Assembly (NCBI GenBank): GCA_002695005.1
Contig: NZNT01000019.1
Coordinates: 248,001 to 312,000 of the forward strand
Length of the DNA stretch: 64,000 bases
DNA from: Maritimibacter sp.
Lineage (GTDB): Bacteria > Pseudomonadota > Alphaproteobacteria > Rhodobacterales > Rhodobacteraceae
Direction of reading: 5' to 3'
Below are positions 40,936 to 50,356 of the stretch, piece after piece; the stretch's first letter is position 1; each line of letters starts with the position of its first letter. The notes under the pieces are model-generated. The model was not told the DNA's origin and did no database searches. It saw only the letters and a list, made by a program, of their open reading frames with translations. The position numbers and the translations under genes were made by a program.

Positions 40936-41561
40936 TTGAAGTTCCGGCTGTCCTTGATCTGGTCCCAGGCCCAGACGACCTCCTGCAACTGCTCTTCCTG
41001 CGAGCGGTCGCCGCCGTTCATGTCCGGGTGCAACACCTTGATGAGCGCCTTGTAGGCCTTGCGCACCTCGGCCTTGGACCAGTTGTCCCGCGCGTCGAGA
41101 ATCTCGATGGCGCGTCGCTCCGTCGGGGGCAGGCGGCGGGTGCCGGAAGCCTGTTTGCCGGGATTCTGCGTCGCGTTCGCGCCCAGCACCTGATGCGGAT
41201 CGTCGACACCCAGACGCGACCATGCGCGCTGTTCGGCGGCCGAGCGGAAGGACTGCGTATCACGCTCCCACACCCGGTCCTTGGCTTCCTGCGCGTCCAT
41301 CTCTTCCTCGGTCGCGCCGTTGAAGAAGTTCCACTTGAGATTGTACTCGCGCACATGGTCCTTGCAGAACCAGAGGTATTCGTCGAGGTGATCCGGACTG
41401 CGCGGCGCGCGGTATTGCCCGGACTCCTGACATCCCGGATGTTCGCAGACCCGGGTGGAGGTTTCGAAGGCGCCCGACATGCCTCGTTTTCCCCGCGTGC
41501 GCTTCTTCTTCGCCGCGGAGACCGACATGTCGAACCCGAAAGGATCGCTGCTCTTGTCCAT
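40932..41561 (-). CDS. J-domain (DnaJ-class) protein
   Basis: A 209-residue protein with a C-terminal J domain carrying HPD at 178-180, which stimulates DnaK. The N-terminal part has two CxxC-like elements (CEHPGC and FCKDH), possibly metal-binding. ATG 41561 is preferred over GTG 41567. Related proteins in Rhodobacterales are often near bolA and cobS; here cobS is 5.5 kb away. The NmrA-like gene overlaps its stop. Confidence 0.86.
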   Translation of the reverse strand: MDKSSDPFGFDMSVSAAKKKRTRGKRGMSGAFETSTRVCEHPGCQESGQYRAPRSPDHLDEYLWFCKDHVREYNLKWNFFNGATEEEMDAQEAKDRVWERDTQSFRSAAEQRAWSRLGVDDPHQVLGANATQNPGKQASGTRRLPPTERRAIEILDARDNWSKAEVRKAYKALIKVLHPDMNGGDRSQEEQLQEVVWAWDQIKDSRNFK

Positions 41562-41693
41562 GAACACACTCTTTTAGACTCGGACGAGGGAGTTTAGAGC
41601 ATTTTGGGCGCGTGAGAAGGGACCGTCCGAAAAAAGGCGGCGCACCGCCGAAAAACTTTTGTGACCGCCCCGACAGGGGAGAAAGGACAACAC

Positions 41694-41951
41694 ATGGCCC
41701 GCGAAGACGAGATCAGGACGGCGCTGGAGGCGGCATTCGCCCCGCGTGAACTGGAGGTCGTGAACGAGAGCGACCTGCATTCTGGCCATGCGGGCGACGA
41801 CGGGTCGGGTGAGAGCCATTTCCGCGTGCGCATCGTGGCGGACGCGTTCGAGGGGCAAAGCCGGATCGCCCGTCACCGGGCCGTTCACGCGGCGCTTGGG
41901 GCGGAGCTCATGGGCAAGATCCACGCGCTCGCGCTCGACATCTCAGCCTGA
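41694..41951 (+). CDS. bolA: BolA family protein
   Basis: An 85-residue BolA-fold protein. HFRVRIVADAF and RHRAVHAALGAELMGKIHALAL are family hallmarks. BolA proteins act with monothiol glutaredoxins in Fe-S trafficking; morphology effects are known in E. coli. GAAAGGA precedes ATG 41694. Its stop abuts the stop of the convergent DUF4177 gene without any gap. Confidence 0.9.
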   Translation: MAREDEIRTALEAAFAPRELEVVNESDLHSGHAGDDGSGESHFRVRIVADAFEGQSRIARHRAVHAALGAELMGKIHALALDISA

Positions 41952-42404
41952 TTATTTGACGACCGATACCGTCGGCTCGGTCTTCTTTTCTTCGGGCGCG
42001 GCGTCCTTGGCGTCCTCGTCGTCGGCCTCCTCGGCCAGCACGTCATTCTCGACCGCGTCGGCCATCGTGCCAGAGGCGGCGACGGTGTTAGCCTCGGTGG
42101 CGGAGGGCAGGCGGGGGGCGGAATCGGCGGCGATCTCATCGACGCTGCGGCCGATCCCCACGACATCCGGCGCCACCTCGCGGCGAAACACCAGCATGTT
42201 CTGAAACACGGTCGACCGGCCCGTGAGGCCCGAGCGTTCCTCGGAGGGCAGCGTGTCGGTGCGCAGGTATTCCCAGCCGTCGGCGGCCATCTCGTTCATG
42301 CACTCGGACAGCGCATGGGCAAAACGGCCCTCGACGCCCTTCACACCCTTGGCCCGCTTGCCCTTTTTCGGGGCGGGGACGACGTTGTATTCATACCTTT
42401 GCAT
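41952..42404 (-). CDS. DUF4177 domain protein with acidic tail
   Basis: A 150-residue cytoplasmic protein. The N-terminal MQRYEYNVVPAPKKGKRAKG and LNEMAADGWEYL-like segment (CMNEMAADGWEYLRTD) match DUF4177. The last ~50 residues are rich in Ala, Glu and Asp and probably disordered. GGAGA precedes ATG 42404. Function unknown. Confidence 0.82.
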   Translation of the reverse strand: MQRYEYNVVPAPKKGKRAKGVKGVEGRFAHALSECMNEMAADGWEYLRTDTLPSEERSGLTGRSTVFQNMLVFRREVAPDVVGIGRSVDEIAADSAPRLPSATEANTVAASGTMADAVENDVLAEEADDEDAKDAAPEEKKTEPTVSVVK

Positions 42405-42475
42405 CGCGGTTCTCCGTTGCGCCGTGTGTGCCTAGCATGATCGAAACGGGATTGTCCAAGCGTGGTTTGTGCAGG

Positions 42476-42949
42476 CTATTTTCGCTTGATCCCGATGGCC
42501 CGTCCGGCGCGGTCGGGCCAGGGGTCGGCGCCGTGCTTTTCGTGAAACTTTTCAAGGCGTTCGTAGACATCGGGCGGCATCGGCGCCACTTTCGGCCCGC
42601 TCATGTCGATATGCAGACCCAGCGCCTCGCCCGTCGCGGCGATCCAGCCGTCTTCGTGGTGGATCTCCTGATAGGTGTGAAAGCGTTTCTCGTCGAAATC
42701 GAGGAGCCAGCTATGCACCCGGACACGCGCGTCCAGATGCAGCTCGCGCAGGTAGCAGATGTGGAATTCGGCCGTATAAGTCGTGTGATTCCGGTCGGTT
42801 ACATAGTCAGGGCCAAAGCCGATCTCGGGATAGAAATCATCCGCCGCATTGTCGAACAGCACGTTGTAGAACGCCATATTGAGATGGCCGTTGTAGTCGA
42901 TCCACTCCGGCTTGATGGTCTTGATCTCGGATATATGCGGCGTGCCCAT
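42476..42949 (-). CDS. Hotdog-fold acyl-CoA thioesterase
   Basis: A 157-residue 4HBT-type thioesterase. The catalytic-helix motif DYNGHLNMAFY is at 18-28, and similarity extends to carnitinyl/betainyl-CoA thioesterases. ATG 42949 has GGAGGG 5 nt upstream; the longer frame to 43003 lacks this. The acyl substrate is inferred weakly. Confidence 0.85.
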   Translation of the reverse strand: MGTPHISEIKTIKPEWIDYNGHLNMAFYNVLFDNAADDFYPEIGFGPDYVTDRNHTTYTAEFHICYLRELHLDARVRVHSWLLDFDEKRFHTYQEIHHEDGWIAATGEALGLHIDMSGPKVAPMPPDVYERLEKFHEKHGADPWPDRAGRAIGIKRK

Positions 42950-43223
42950 GCGTCCCTCCCTGCGCGTTTTTTGCGAGGGTAGGGTGCGGGCGTCCGAGTG
43001 CAAGCGGAACGTGGGGTCGGTGCGTTAACCACCGCCGCCGGGGCCGCCTTTGGGGGCAGGCACAGGGCGTGCACAAAGCGTATGACATCTGTACATACGC
43101 ACGTCTGCACAAGGGGCCGTTAACCTTTGCGGCGGGCGGTTGTCGGGCCTCCGCCCGCGTCACCGCGCCGCTCCCCGGCTGTTCGGGCTGGCGCTTTGCG
43201 GTCGGGCGGGCTAGGCGCTGGGC
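42950..43223. other. Intergenic region, 274 bp
   Basis: Longest gene-free stretch in the window, between the divergent thioesterase and PhnA-like genes. It should hold two promoters. Two TTAACC hexamers (near 43024 and 43128) are seen, but they are too far apart for a single CtrA site. No repeat or terminator was found. Confidence 0.4.
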
Positions 43224-43553
43224 ATGACCGATACCCTGCCGCCGTGCCCCGATTGTGCTTCGACCTTCACCTATGAGATGGACGCGCTGTTCGTCTGCCC
43301 GGAATGCGGGCATGAGTGGACGGCGGAGGCCGAGGCGGAGGTGCGTGACAGCGTGGGCAATATCCTCGCCGACGGGGACACGGTGACGGTGATCAAGGAC
43401 CTGAAGGTCAAGGGCTCCTCCGCCGTCGTCAAGGTGGGCACCAAGGTCAAGGGCATCCGGCTGGTCGCGGGCGATCACGATATAGACTGCAAGGTGCCGG
43501 GGATCGGGCAGATGGGGCTGAAGTCTGAATTCGTGAAGAAGGTCACCGGGTAA
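43224..43553 (+). CDS. PhnA/YjdM zinc-ribbon protein
   Basis: A 109-residue protein. An N-terminal zinc ribbon (CPDC and CPECGHEW) precedes the PhnA domain [32 protein letters not shown]. The full-length match to the family is clear; despite the name, a phosphonate role is not established for most members. Hairpins follow the stop. Confidence 0.92.
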   Translation: MTDTLPPCPDCASTFTYEMDALFVCPECGHEWTAEAEAEVRDSVGNILADGDTVTVIKDLKVKGSSAVVKVGTKVKGIRLVAGDHDIDCKVPGIGQMGLKSEFVKKVTG

Positions 43554-43562
43554 CCTGGCGGA

Positions 43563-43640
43563 GCGGGCGGCGGGGCCGCCCGCGCTTGGCAAGCTCCGGC
43601 TCGCGCGGGCGCGATCCGAAGCGGAAGGGGCGCTGCCCCC
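43563..43640. repeat. GC-rich stem-loop cluster, coreless relative of the repeat
   Basis: A perfect hairpin at 43563-43583 (GCGGGCGGC stem, GGG loop) and a second GGGGC-GCT-GCCCC hairpin near 43627-43639 whose apex matches copy 2. No CCGAAGTATTT core is present. It lies between the PhnA-like gene and ilvD and could act in termination or be a decayed repeat. Confidence 0.5.
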
Positions 43641-43806
43641 TCGGCGCTCTTGCGGATGGGACGGGTCGGTGCCGGGTGGCCACGTCAGGCGCAACTGACG
43701 GGCGAGGTGGTCCTGTTCGCGCGCCACCCACGCACCACACAATCGGGATGCACCGCGTCTGCGTTTGCGCCACACTGCCCGCAAAAGACGCAGGGAGGCG
43801 CATGAC

Positions 43807-45489
43807 ATGACCGACAGCCGCAAGCGACATTCGCGCACCATCACCGAAGGGCTCGACCGCGCCCCGCACCGCGCCTTTCTGCGCGCGATGGGCCATGACG
43901 ATGAGGCGCTGGACAGCCCGTTCATCGGGATCGCGCATACGATGAGCGAGGTGACGCCCTGCACCATGTCGCTCGGCCCCCAGATCGACGCGGCCCGGCT
44001 GGGTGTGACGCGCGAGGGGATGACGCCCTTCGCCTTCGGCACGATCACCGTGGCCGACAGCATGTCGATGAACCACCGGGGGATGCGCTTCTCGCTCGTC
44101 TCGCGTGAGATCATCGCCGACAGCGTGGATGCCGTGGTGCGCGGCCATGCCTATGACGGGCTGATGACCTTCGCGACCTGCGACAAGACGCTGCCGGGGA
44201 TGATGATGGCGATGGCACGGATCGACCGGCCGTCGGTCTTTCTCTACGGCGGGGCGGCGCTGCCGGTGCCGTGGAAGGGGCGCGAGGTGGGCGTGGTCGA
44301 TGTCTATGAGGCCGTCGGGCAGGTCTATGAGGGCACGACCAGCGAGGATGACCTTGCCGCGATGGAGCGGGTCGGGGTGCCGACCGTGGGCGCCTGCGCC
44401 GGGCAGTTCACGGCGAACACGATGGCGCTGGTCGCGGAAGTGCTGGGGCTGGCGCCCATCGGGTCAGCCTATCTTCCGGCCGTCTATTCCGAGCGGCTGG
44501 TGCTTGTGAAACGGGCCGCGGGGCTTTTGCGCCGCGCGCTGGAGGCGGACGGGCCGAAGCCCTCGGACCTCATCACGCGGGCCTCTCTCGAGAACGCGGT
44601 CGTCGCCGTGGGGGCGACCGGGGGGTCGACCAATGCCCTGCTTCACCTGCCGGCGATTGCGAACGAGGTCGGGCTGCGGTTCACGCTGGACGACATCGCG
44701 GGGATACTGGAGTCGGTGCCGCTGGTCGCGGACCTGAAGCCCGGCGGGGCCTTCTGGGCGCGCGACATGCACCATGCGGGCAGCACGCCTGCGCTCCTCA
44801 AGGTGCTGGACGCCGAAGGCGTGTTGCACCGCGACACGCTGCATATCGAGGGCCGGACGATTGGCGAGATCGCGGATGACGGACCGGCGGCCGATGGGGC
44901 AGTTGTCCGTGCGGCGGGGAACCCGGTGACGCCCACCTCCGGTGTCGTGGTGCTCAAGGGCTCGCTCGCGCCCGAGGGGGCTGTTCTCAAGGTCGCGGGG
45001 CTGAAGCACCGGGTCCATGAAGGGCCGGCGCGGGTCTTCGACTGCGAGGAAGATGCCGTGGCCGCCGTGCGCAAGCGCGACTACGCCGCCGGGGACGTGA
45101 TCGTGATCCGCAACGAAGGCCCGCGCGGCGGGCCGGGGATGCGCGAGATGCTGGGCGTGACCGCGCTTCTTTACGGGCAGGGAATGGGCGAGCAGGTGGC
45201 GCTCATCACCGACGGGCGATTCTCGGGCGCGACGCGGGGGCTGTGCATCGGCCACGTCGGGCCGGAGGCCGCGGTAGGCGGGCCGATCGGGCGGCTCAGG
45301 ACCGGCGACATGATCCGGATCGACGCCGACACCCGTGTGCTCGACGTTCTCGTGCCGGAGAGCGAGCTTGCCGCGCGCGAACCCGCGCCGGTGCCCGACT
45401 GGCTGGTTCCCGAAACGCCGACCCTGCGCAAATACGCCTCCCTCGTCGGTCCGGCGCATCTGGGGGCGCTGACGCACGAGGGGGAGTGA
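43807..45489 (+). CDS. ilvD: IlvD/Edd-family dehydratase, probable dihydroxy-acid dehydratase
   Basis: A 560-residue dehydratase, expected to make 2-oxo acids for valine and isoleucine synthesis. The three Fe-S cysteines are Cys52 (VTPCTM), Cys125 (ATCDKTLPG) and Cys197 ([12 protein letters not shown]), a spacing typical of [2Fe-2S] DHADs. [17 protein letters not shown] is also conserved. The Cys52 and Cys197 contexts differ from the usual PCN and CGGMYTANTM, so a sugar-acid dehydratase remains possible. AGGGAGG serves ATG 43807. Confidence 0.82.
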   Translation: MTDSRKRHSRTITEGLDRAPHRAFLRAMGHDDEALDSPFIGIAHTMSEVTPCTMSLGPQIDAARLGVTREGMTPFAFGTITVADSMSMNHRGMRFSLVSREIIADSVDAVVRGHAYDGLMTFATCDKTLPGMMMAMARIDRPSVFLYGGAALPVPWKGREVGVVDVYEAVGQVYEGTTSEDDLAAMERVGVPTVGACAGQFTANTMALVAEVLGLAPIGSAYLPAVYSERLVLVKRAAGLLRRALEADGPKPSDLITRASLENAVVAVGATGGSTNALLHLPAIANEVGLRFTLDDIAGILESVPLVADLKPGGAFWARDMHHAGSTPALLKVLDAEGVLHRDTLHIEGRTIGEIADDGPAADGAVVRAAGNPVTPTSGVVVLKGSLAPEGAVLKVAGLKHRVHEGPARVFDCEEDAVAAVRKRDYAAGDVIVIRNEGPRGGPGMREMLGVTALLYGQGMGEQVALITDGRFSGATRGLCIGHVGPEAAVGGPIGRLRTGDMIRIDADTRVLDVLVPESELAAREPAPVPDWLVPETPTLRKYASLVGPAHLGALTHEGE

Positions 45490-45606
45490 GGCCGGTCGCG
45501 ACGGCGCATCCTCCGGCGGGTTTTGGCGGAGAACACGGGGGGCCGTTGCAATCCTGCGATCGGGGCGTGCAAGGTCGGGGCGACCCATCCATGAAAGGAT
45601 ACCTCC

Positions 45607-46647
45607 ATGCGATATCGCCGTCTCGGCCATAGCGGCCTGTTCGTCTCGGAACTCTGCCTCGGCACCATGACCTTTGGTGGCGGGAACGACATGTGGGGCC
45701 AGATCGGCCAGTTGGGGCAGGAAGAGGCTGATGCGCTGGTCCAAACCGCGCATGAGGCCGGGGTGAACTTTTTCGACACCGCCAATGTCTATGCCTCCGG
45801 CCGGTCGGAGGAGATCCTCGGGCAGGCGATCCGCAACCTCGGCGTGCCGCGCGAGGAAGTCGTGCTCGCGACCAAGGTGCATGGTCAGATGGGCGAGGGG
45901 CCGAACGCGCGCGGCGCGTCGCGGGGCCATATCCTCGACCAGGCGAAGGCGAGCCTGAAGCGGCTTCAGGTGGATCATATCGACCTTTACCAGCTGCACG
46001 GCATCGATCCGGCGACCCCGGTGGAGGAGACGCTGGAGGCACTGGATATGCTCGTGCGGCACGGGCATGTCCGCTATATCGGCGTGTCGAACTGGGCGGC
46101 CTGGCAGATCGCGCGGGCCGTGGGCGTGGCCGAGGCGCGGCGGCTGGCCCCCATCGTGTCGTTGCAGGCCTATTACACGCTGGCGGGGCGCGACCTCGAG
46201 CGCGAGATCGTGCCGATGCTGACCGACGCGAACATCGGGCTCATGGTCTGGAGCCCGCTTGCGGGCGGGTTCCTGTCGGGCAAGTTCGACCGGGACGGCA
46301 AGACCCCCGAGGGGCGGCGCGCGGCGTTCGACTTTCCGCCCATCGACAAGGACCGTGCCTATGACGCGATCGAGGTGATGCGCGGCATTGCGCATGCCAA
46401 GGATTGCACCGTGGCGCAGGTGGCGCTTGCGTGGCTTCTGCATCAGCCGGTGGTGACGAGCGTTCTGGTCGGGGCCAAGCGGGAGGACCAGTTGACCGAC
46501 AACCTCGGCGCGGTGGATGTGCGCCTGAGCGGCGAGGACCTTGCCGCGCTCGACAAGGTCACGCGGTTGCCGGTGGAGTATCCCGGCTGGATGATCGAGC
46601 AGCAGTCGAGCTATCGCCGGCAGTTGATCGAAGACGAACGGCGGTAG
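45607..46647 (+). CDS. Aldo/keto reductase (YajO/YhdN-type, AKR11/12-like)
   Basis: A 346-residue barrel oxidoreductase with tetrad residues Asp57 and Tyr62 (FFDTANVYASG), Lys90 (LATKV) and His131 (LYQLHGID). The long loops and LAGGFLSGKFDRDG match the larger aldo/keto reductases rather than the AKR5-like protein at 12621-13460. AAGGA precedes ATG 45607. Substrate unknown. Confidence 0.9.
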   Translation: MRYRRLGHSGLFVSELCLGTMTFGGGNDMWGQIGQLGQEEADALVQTAHEAGVNFFDTANVYASGRSEEILGQAIRNLGVPREEVVLATKVHGQMGEGPNARGASRGHILDQAKASLKRLQVDHIDLYQLHGIDPATPVEETLEALDMLVRHGHVRYIGVSNWAAWQIARAVGVAEARRLAPIVSLQAYYTLAGRDLEREIVPMLTDANIGLMVWSPLAGGFLSGKFDRDGKTPEGRRAAFDFPPIDKDRAYDAIEVMRGIAHAKDCTVAQVALAWLLHQPVVTSVLVGAKREDQLTDNLGAVDVRLSGEDLAALDKVTRLPVEYPGWMIEQQSSYRRQLIEDERR

Positions 46648-46761
46648 GCGGGATCGTGCCCGCCGGTCCGGGCAAGGCGGGGCATTGCGGCCAAAACCTT
46701 GATTTCCTGCGCTTCGCGGGGGTATTCTTCCTGCCAAAGGGACAGTGACGAAGGCTTCGCG

Positions 46762-47346
46762 ATGCAAGGAATCCGGTGGACGGGGACGGTGGCTTTGGTG
46801 GTCGTGGTGGCGACCGTGGCCGGGTGCGCCAAGCGCAACGACACGCAGTTCTCCACCAAGGACCATGAATGCATGTCACGGGCGATGTATTTCGAGTCGA
46901 ACCGGTCGAGCCGTGACGGAATGGTCGCGGTGGGCAGCGTGGTGATGAACCGGGTGGCGTCGGACGATTTCCCGAACAACGTCTGCGGCGTCGTGGGCCA
47001 GCGGGGCCAGTTCGCGCCGGGCGTCATGTCCAAGAAGATGACCGAAGAAGCCTCGGTCGCGCGGGTGAGCGAGGCGGCGGCGGCGGTTCTGTCCGGCGAG
47101 CGCCATCCGCATACGGGCAACGCGCGGTTCTTCCACGCGCTCTACTACCGCGCCAATTACGACAACATGCATTATGTCGCCTCGGCGGGGGGCAATGCGT
47201 TTTACGAGAAACGCCACCCGTCCGCGGTGACGCAGCCGACGCCGGTCGCGAACCGCGAGGGGGTGACCGGCGGGGGCGAGACGGTGTTCGCGATGGACGC
47301 GCCGCGCCAGCGCCGAGGGTTGCTCGGCCGGATGTTCGGGCGGTGA
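46762..47346 (+). CDS. SleB-type cell wall hydrolase, lipoprotein
   Basis: A 194-residue lipoprotein precursor with lipobox VAGC (Cys22). The Hydrolase_2 (SleB) catalytic core includes Glu45 in AMYFESN, AVGSVVMNRV and RFFHALYYRANY. It probably cleaves glycan strands in the periplasm. A basic C-terminal tail (QRRGLLGRMFGR) is unusual. GST gene follows after 25 bp. Confidence 0.88.
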   Translation: MQGIRWTGTVALVVVVATVAGCAKRNDTQFSTKDHECMSRAMYFESNRSSRDGMVAVGSVVMNRVASDDFPNNVCGVVGQRGQFAPGVMSKKMTEEASVARVSEAAAAVLSGERHPHTGNARFFHALYYRANYDNMHYVASAGGNAFYEKRHPSAVTQPTPVANREGVTGGGETVFAMDAPRQRRGLLGRMFGR

Positions 47347-47371
47347 GGCACCGGCCCGCTACCGAGACGAT

Positions 47372-48397
47372 ATGACCCCTCCCGATCCGAAAACGTCCGT
47401 CGAAGAGGACCAGTCGGGCGCGGCCGAGCGCCGGGCCAAGGGCGAGTTCGTGCGCGGGGTGAGCGGGTTTCGTCACGCGCTGGGCGATCCGGATTTCCCG
47501 GCGGAGCCGGGGCGTTATCACCTGTTCGTCGCGTTGAACTGCCCGTGGTGTCACCGCGTCGTGCTCGCGCGCGGTGTTCTGGGGCTGACGGATGCGATCA
47601 CGATGGACGTGGCCTTTCCGAACCGCACGGAAGAGGACGACCCGGACGGCGGCGGACTTTGGGAGTTCGCGCCGGAGCGGGTCGCGACGCTGACGGGCGG
47701 GACGCTGCCCGAATGCACGCGCGAGACCGGGACGGGGCGGGGGCTGCGGCTGGCCAAGGAGGTTTACCGGGCCGAAGGGTCCGAAGAACAGTCGCTCCCG
47801 TTGCTCTATGACAAGAAAACCGGTCGGATCGTGAACAACGAAAGCGCCGAGATCCTGCGGATGCTGAACGAACACGCCGGGGCGCTGGGCAGCACGGACG
47901 CGGAACGGCCTGACCTCTATCCGGCGGATGACGCGCTGCGGAGCGAGATCGACGGGCTGAATGCCGAAATCTACACCGCGATCAACAACGGGGCCTACAA
48001 GGCGGGGTTCTCGTCCGATCAGGCGGTCTATGCGCAGGCGCTCGCGGCGTATTTCGAGGCGCTCGCGGCGCTGGAAGCGCGGCTTGCGGATGGCCGTGCG
48101 TTCCTGACGGGCGACAGGTTCACCGAGGCCGACCTGCGGCTGTTCCCGACGCTGTTCCGGCACGATCCGGTCTATTACGTCCGGATGAAGCTGAACGGGG
48201 CACGTATCCTCGATTATCCGAACCTGTGGCGCTGGTTGTGCCGGGTTCATGCCCTGCCGGGTGTGGCGGAGAGCGGGTCGCTGATCCATTGCCGGCAAGG
48301 GTATTTCGGGCGGTCGTGGAACCGGGTGGTGCCGCTCGGCCCGTTCCATCCGATGCCCTATCCGGAGGCCTATGGGCATCCGGAGCTGGCGGGCTGA
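47372..48397 (+). CDS. Xi-class glutathione S-transferase (glutathionyl-hydroquinone reductase-like)
   Basis: A 341-residue GST. The redox Cys57 is in NCPWCHR, and the C-terminal half (FPTLFRHDPVYYVRMKLNG, YPNLWRWL, LPGVAES, VPLGP) matches the ECM4/YqjG family that reduces glutathionyl-hydroquinones. Cys60 in CPWC replaces the usual Ala. Co-direction and 25-bp spacing suggest it is transcribed with the wall hydrolase. Confidence 0.86.
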   Translation: MTPPDPKTSVEEDQSGAAERRAKGEFVRGVSGFRHALGDPDFPAEPGRYHLFVALNCPWCHRVVLARGVLGLTDAITMDVAFPNRTEEDDPDGGGLWEFAPERVATLTGGTLPECTRETGTGRGLRLAKEVYRAEGSEEQSLPLLYDKKTGRIVNNESAEILRMLNEHAGALGSTDAERPDLYPADDALRSEIDGLNAEIYTAINNGAYKAGFSSDQAVYAQALAAYFEALAALEARLADGRAFLTGDRFTEADLRLFPTLFRHDPVYYVRMKLNGARILDYPNLWRWLCRVHALPGVAESGSLIHCRQGYFGRSWNRVVPLGPFHPMPYPEAYGHPELAG

Positions 48398-48404
48398 CCC
48401 CGGC

Positions 48405-48629
48405 TTACCTGTAATCGTGCTGCATGAAGAAGGGCAGGGTGATGTCCGGCTTCGGGGCGATGCCGAGGTCTTCGGGCTGAAGGCCGGTGTCGTGGAGCAG
48501 CTTGGCGGCGAGTTCCGGGTCGCGGGTCCAGCTGGGCATCGGCCCCTTGCGCGGCGCTTTCGCGGTCGGGCGGGCGGTGAACAGGCGGGTGAGGAAGACG
48601 GCGGGGCGGGTGCGGGTGGCTGCGAACAT
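48405..48629 (-). CDS. Small conserved-looking hypothetical protein
   Basis: A 74-residue basic-to-neutral protein from ATG 48629 with AGGAA upstream. The N-terminal half is Arg/Thr/Pro-rich; the C-terminal half (RDPELAAKLLHDTGLQPEDLGI) looks folded. It is convergent with the GST gene and divergent from the regulator gene 126 bp away, so it may be that regulator's target. Not recognised. Confidence 0.6.
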   Translation of the reverse strand: MFAATRTRPAVFLTRLFTARPTAKAPRKGPMPSWTRDPELAAKLLHDTGLQPEDLGIAPKPDITLPFFMQHDYR

Positions 48630-48754
48630 CTGGTGGTTCCTCGTGGTGTGTGGTGTTGATCGTGGAACCACCTTGCGCCGGTCCCGCCACCTCTGCTTGA
48701 GCGCCATGTGGGGATGTCTTGGTGATTTCGTGGGGACGCGATAGCGTTATCCTC

Positions 48755-50344
48755 ATGGAGTACGCTTTCGGCGATTTCACCCTCGATCTGACCCGCAGCG
48801 AGCTTCGCGGCGCGCTGGGTCCTGTCGAGATGGAACCCAAGGCCTTTGCGCTTCTCACCCATCTTCTTGAACATCACGGGCGGCTCGTGGCGAAAGAGGA
48901 CTTGATCGACGCGGTTTGGCAGGGGCGCATCGTGTCGGACTCGGCGATCTCGACGGCGGTGAAGGCCGCGCGGCGGGCGCTGGGCGATGACGGGAGCGAG
49001 CCGGTGTGGCTCAAGACCATCCGCGGGCGCGGCTTCCGGTTCGACGGTGAGGTCGCGCGGCGCGCGGGGGGCGCAGAGGACGCAGCGCCCGTGCCGGTCG
49101 GCCGGAACCCCGCGATGGCGATCTTCGACCGGCCCTCGGTGCTGGTCGTGGGGTTCGATTGCCTGGGCAACGACGACCGCGACTCCTCGCTCGCGCTGGG
49201 GCTGGCGCAGGAGGTGCGGCTCAACCTGTCCTATTGGCGGTGGTTCCCGGTGATCGGGCCCGAGGCGCTTGCGTTCAAGACGGCGGGACAGATCGACGTG
49301 CGGGCGGTCGCACGGGAATTGGGCGCGGCCTATGCCCTGTCGGGCGCGGTGCGCTCGATGGGCGACAAGGTGCGCGTGAACGTGGCGCTGACCGCGATCG
49401 AGGATGGCAACCTGATCTGGTCACGCCATTTCGACGGCTCGCTCGAAAACCTGTTCGATTTCGAGGAGGAGGTCAGCCGGGCCATTGTCGCGCAGATCGA
49501 ACCTGAGTTGTCGCGCGCCAATTCGCACCGCTTGTCGCAGGCGCGGCCGGCGGACCTGTCGGCCTGGCAGCTCTTGTTACAGGCGGGCGACGCGGAACGG
49601 CGCGGGGGCGGCGGCTATGGCTCGCCCGCCGCGAACGAGACGCAGAAGCATCTGGTGCGGCAGGCGTTGGAGAAGGACGACCGGCTTGCGCGCGCCTGGG
49701 CGTGGCTCGCCAAGTGCCATTGGCAGGAAACGATCATGGGGTGGAGCACGGATCGGGAGGCGTCGATCAACGCGACGCTCGACGCCTCGCAGCACGCGCT
49801 GGAGATCAATCCGGGCAACTGGGAGGCGCGCGGCTATCGGGCGCTGGCCCTGATGTTCGGGCGGCGCGAGCATACGGAGGCCGAGTTCCACGCGCGGGAG
49901 TCGGTGCGCCTGAACCCCTCCGATGCGACGGCCCGCCATGTCCTTGGCTGCGTGCTGGAGAATGTCGGCGAAACCGCCGAGGCGCTGGAGCATCTGAACG
50001 CGGTGTTTCAACTGAACCCGAACCACCACAATGCGGCGGGCGTGCTGGGTGATGTCGTTACCTGCCACATGCTGCTGGGGCAGCACGCGCAGGCCGTCGA
50101 CGCCGCGATCCGCCTCATGTCGCTCGCCCCGAATTACTCACGCGGATTGCAAAGGTGCATCGCCGCGCTGTTCACCGCCGGCGAGGTCGCTCAGGCACAG
50201 GCGGCGGTGGCGCGGCTGAGCGAGGTGCAGCCGGAGTTCGACGAAGGATATGTGCGCAGCACCTATCCGTTCCGCGATCCGGCCACGCTGGAACTGTTCG
50301 TCGACAGCCTGCGGCAGGCGGGCGCGTTCGGCGCGGGCGCCTGA
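48755..50344 (+). CDS. CadC-like winged-helix regulator with TPR domain
   Basis: A 529-residue transcription factor. Residues about 5-100 form an OmpR/PhoB-type winged helix (MEPKAFALLTHLLEHHGRLVAKEDLIDAVW), followed by a TolB-N/adenylate cyclase-associated domain (FDRPSVLVVGFD and IEDGNLIWSRHFDG) and four or five TPRs (for example ALEINPGNWEARGYRALALMF). No membrane helix is seen, unlike CadC, so it should sense a cytosolic signal. It lies divergent from the 74-residue protein gene. Confidence 0.85.
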   Translation: MEYAFGDFTLDLTRSELRGALGPVEMEPKAFALLTHLLEHHGRLVAKEDLIDAVWQGRIVSDSAISTAVKAARRALGDDGSEPVWLKTIRGRGFRFDGEVARRAGGAEDAAPVPVGRNPAMAIFDRPSVLVVGFDCLGNDDRDSSLALGLAQEVRLNLSYWRWFPVIGPEALAFKTAGQIDVRAVARELGAAYALSGAVRSMGDKVRVNVALTAIEDGNLIWSRHFDGSLENLFDFEEEVSRAIVAQIEPELSRANSHRLSQARPADLSAWQLLLQAGDAERRGGGGYGSPAANETQKHLVRQALEKDDRLARAWAWLAKCHWQETIMGWSTDREASINATLDASQHALEINPGNWEARGYRALALMFGRREHTEAEFHARESVRLNPSDATARHVLGCVLENVGETAEALEHLNAVFQLNPNHHNAAGVLGDVVTCHMLLGQHAQAVDAAIRLMSLAPNYSRGLQRCIAALFTAGEVAQAQAAVARLSEVQPEFDEGYVRSTYPFRDPATLELFVDSLRQAGAFGAGA

Positions 50345-50356
50345 GCGGGCCGGGCG

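Noticed and set aside
43021-43133. Two TTAACC hexamers as a possible CtrA site
   Set aside because: About 100 bp apart instead of the 5-7 bp spacing needed for a CtrA box pair.
44464-46866. 800-residue - strand open frame across ilvD and an aldo/keto reductase
   Set aside because: Shadow of two clear genes; low-complexity His/Arg-rich translation.
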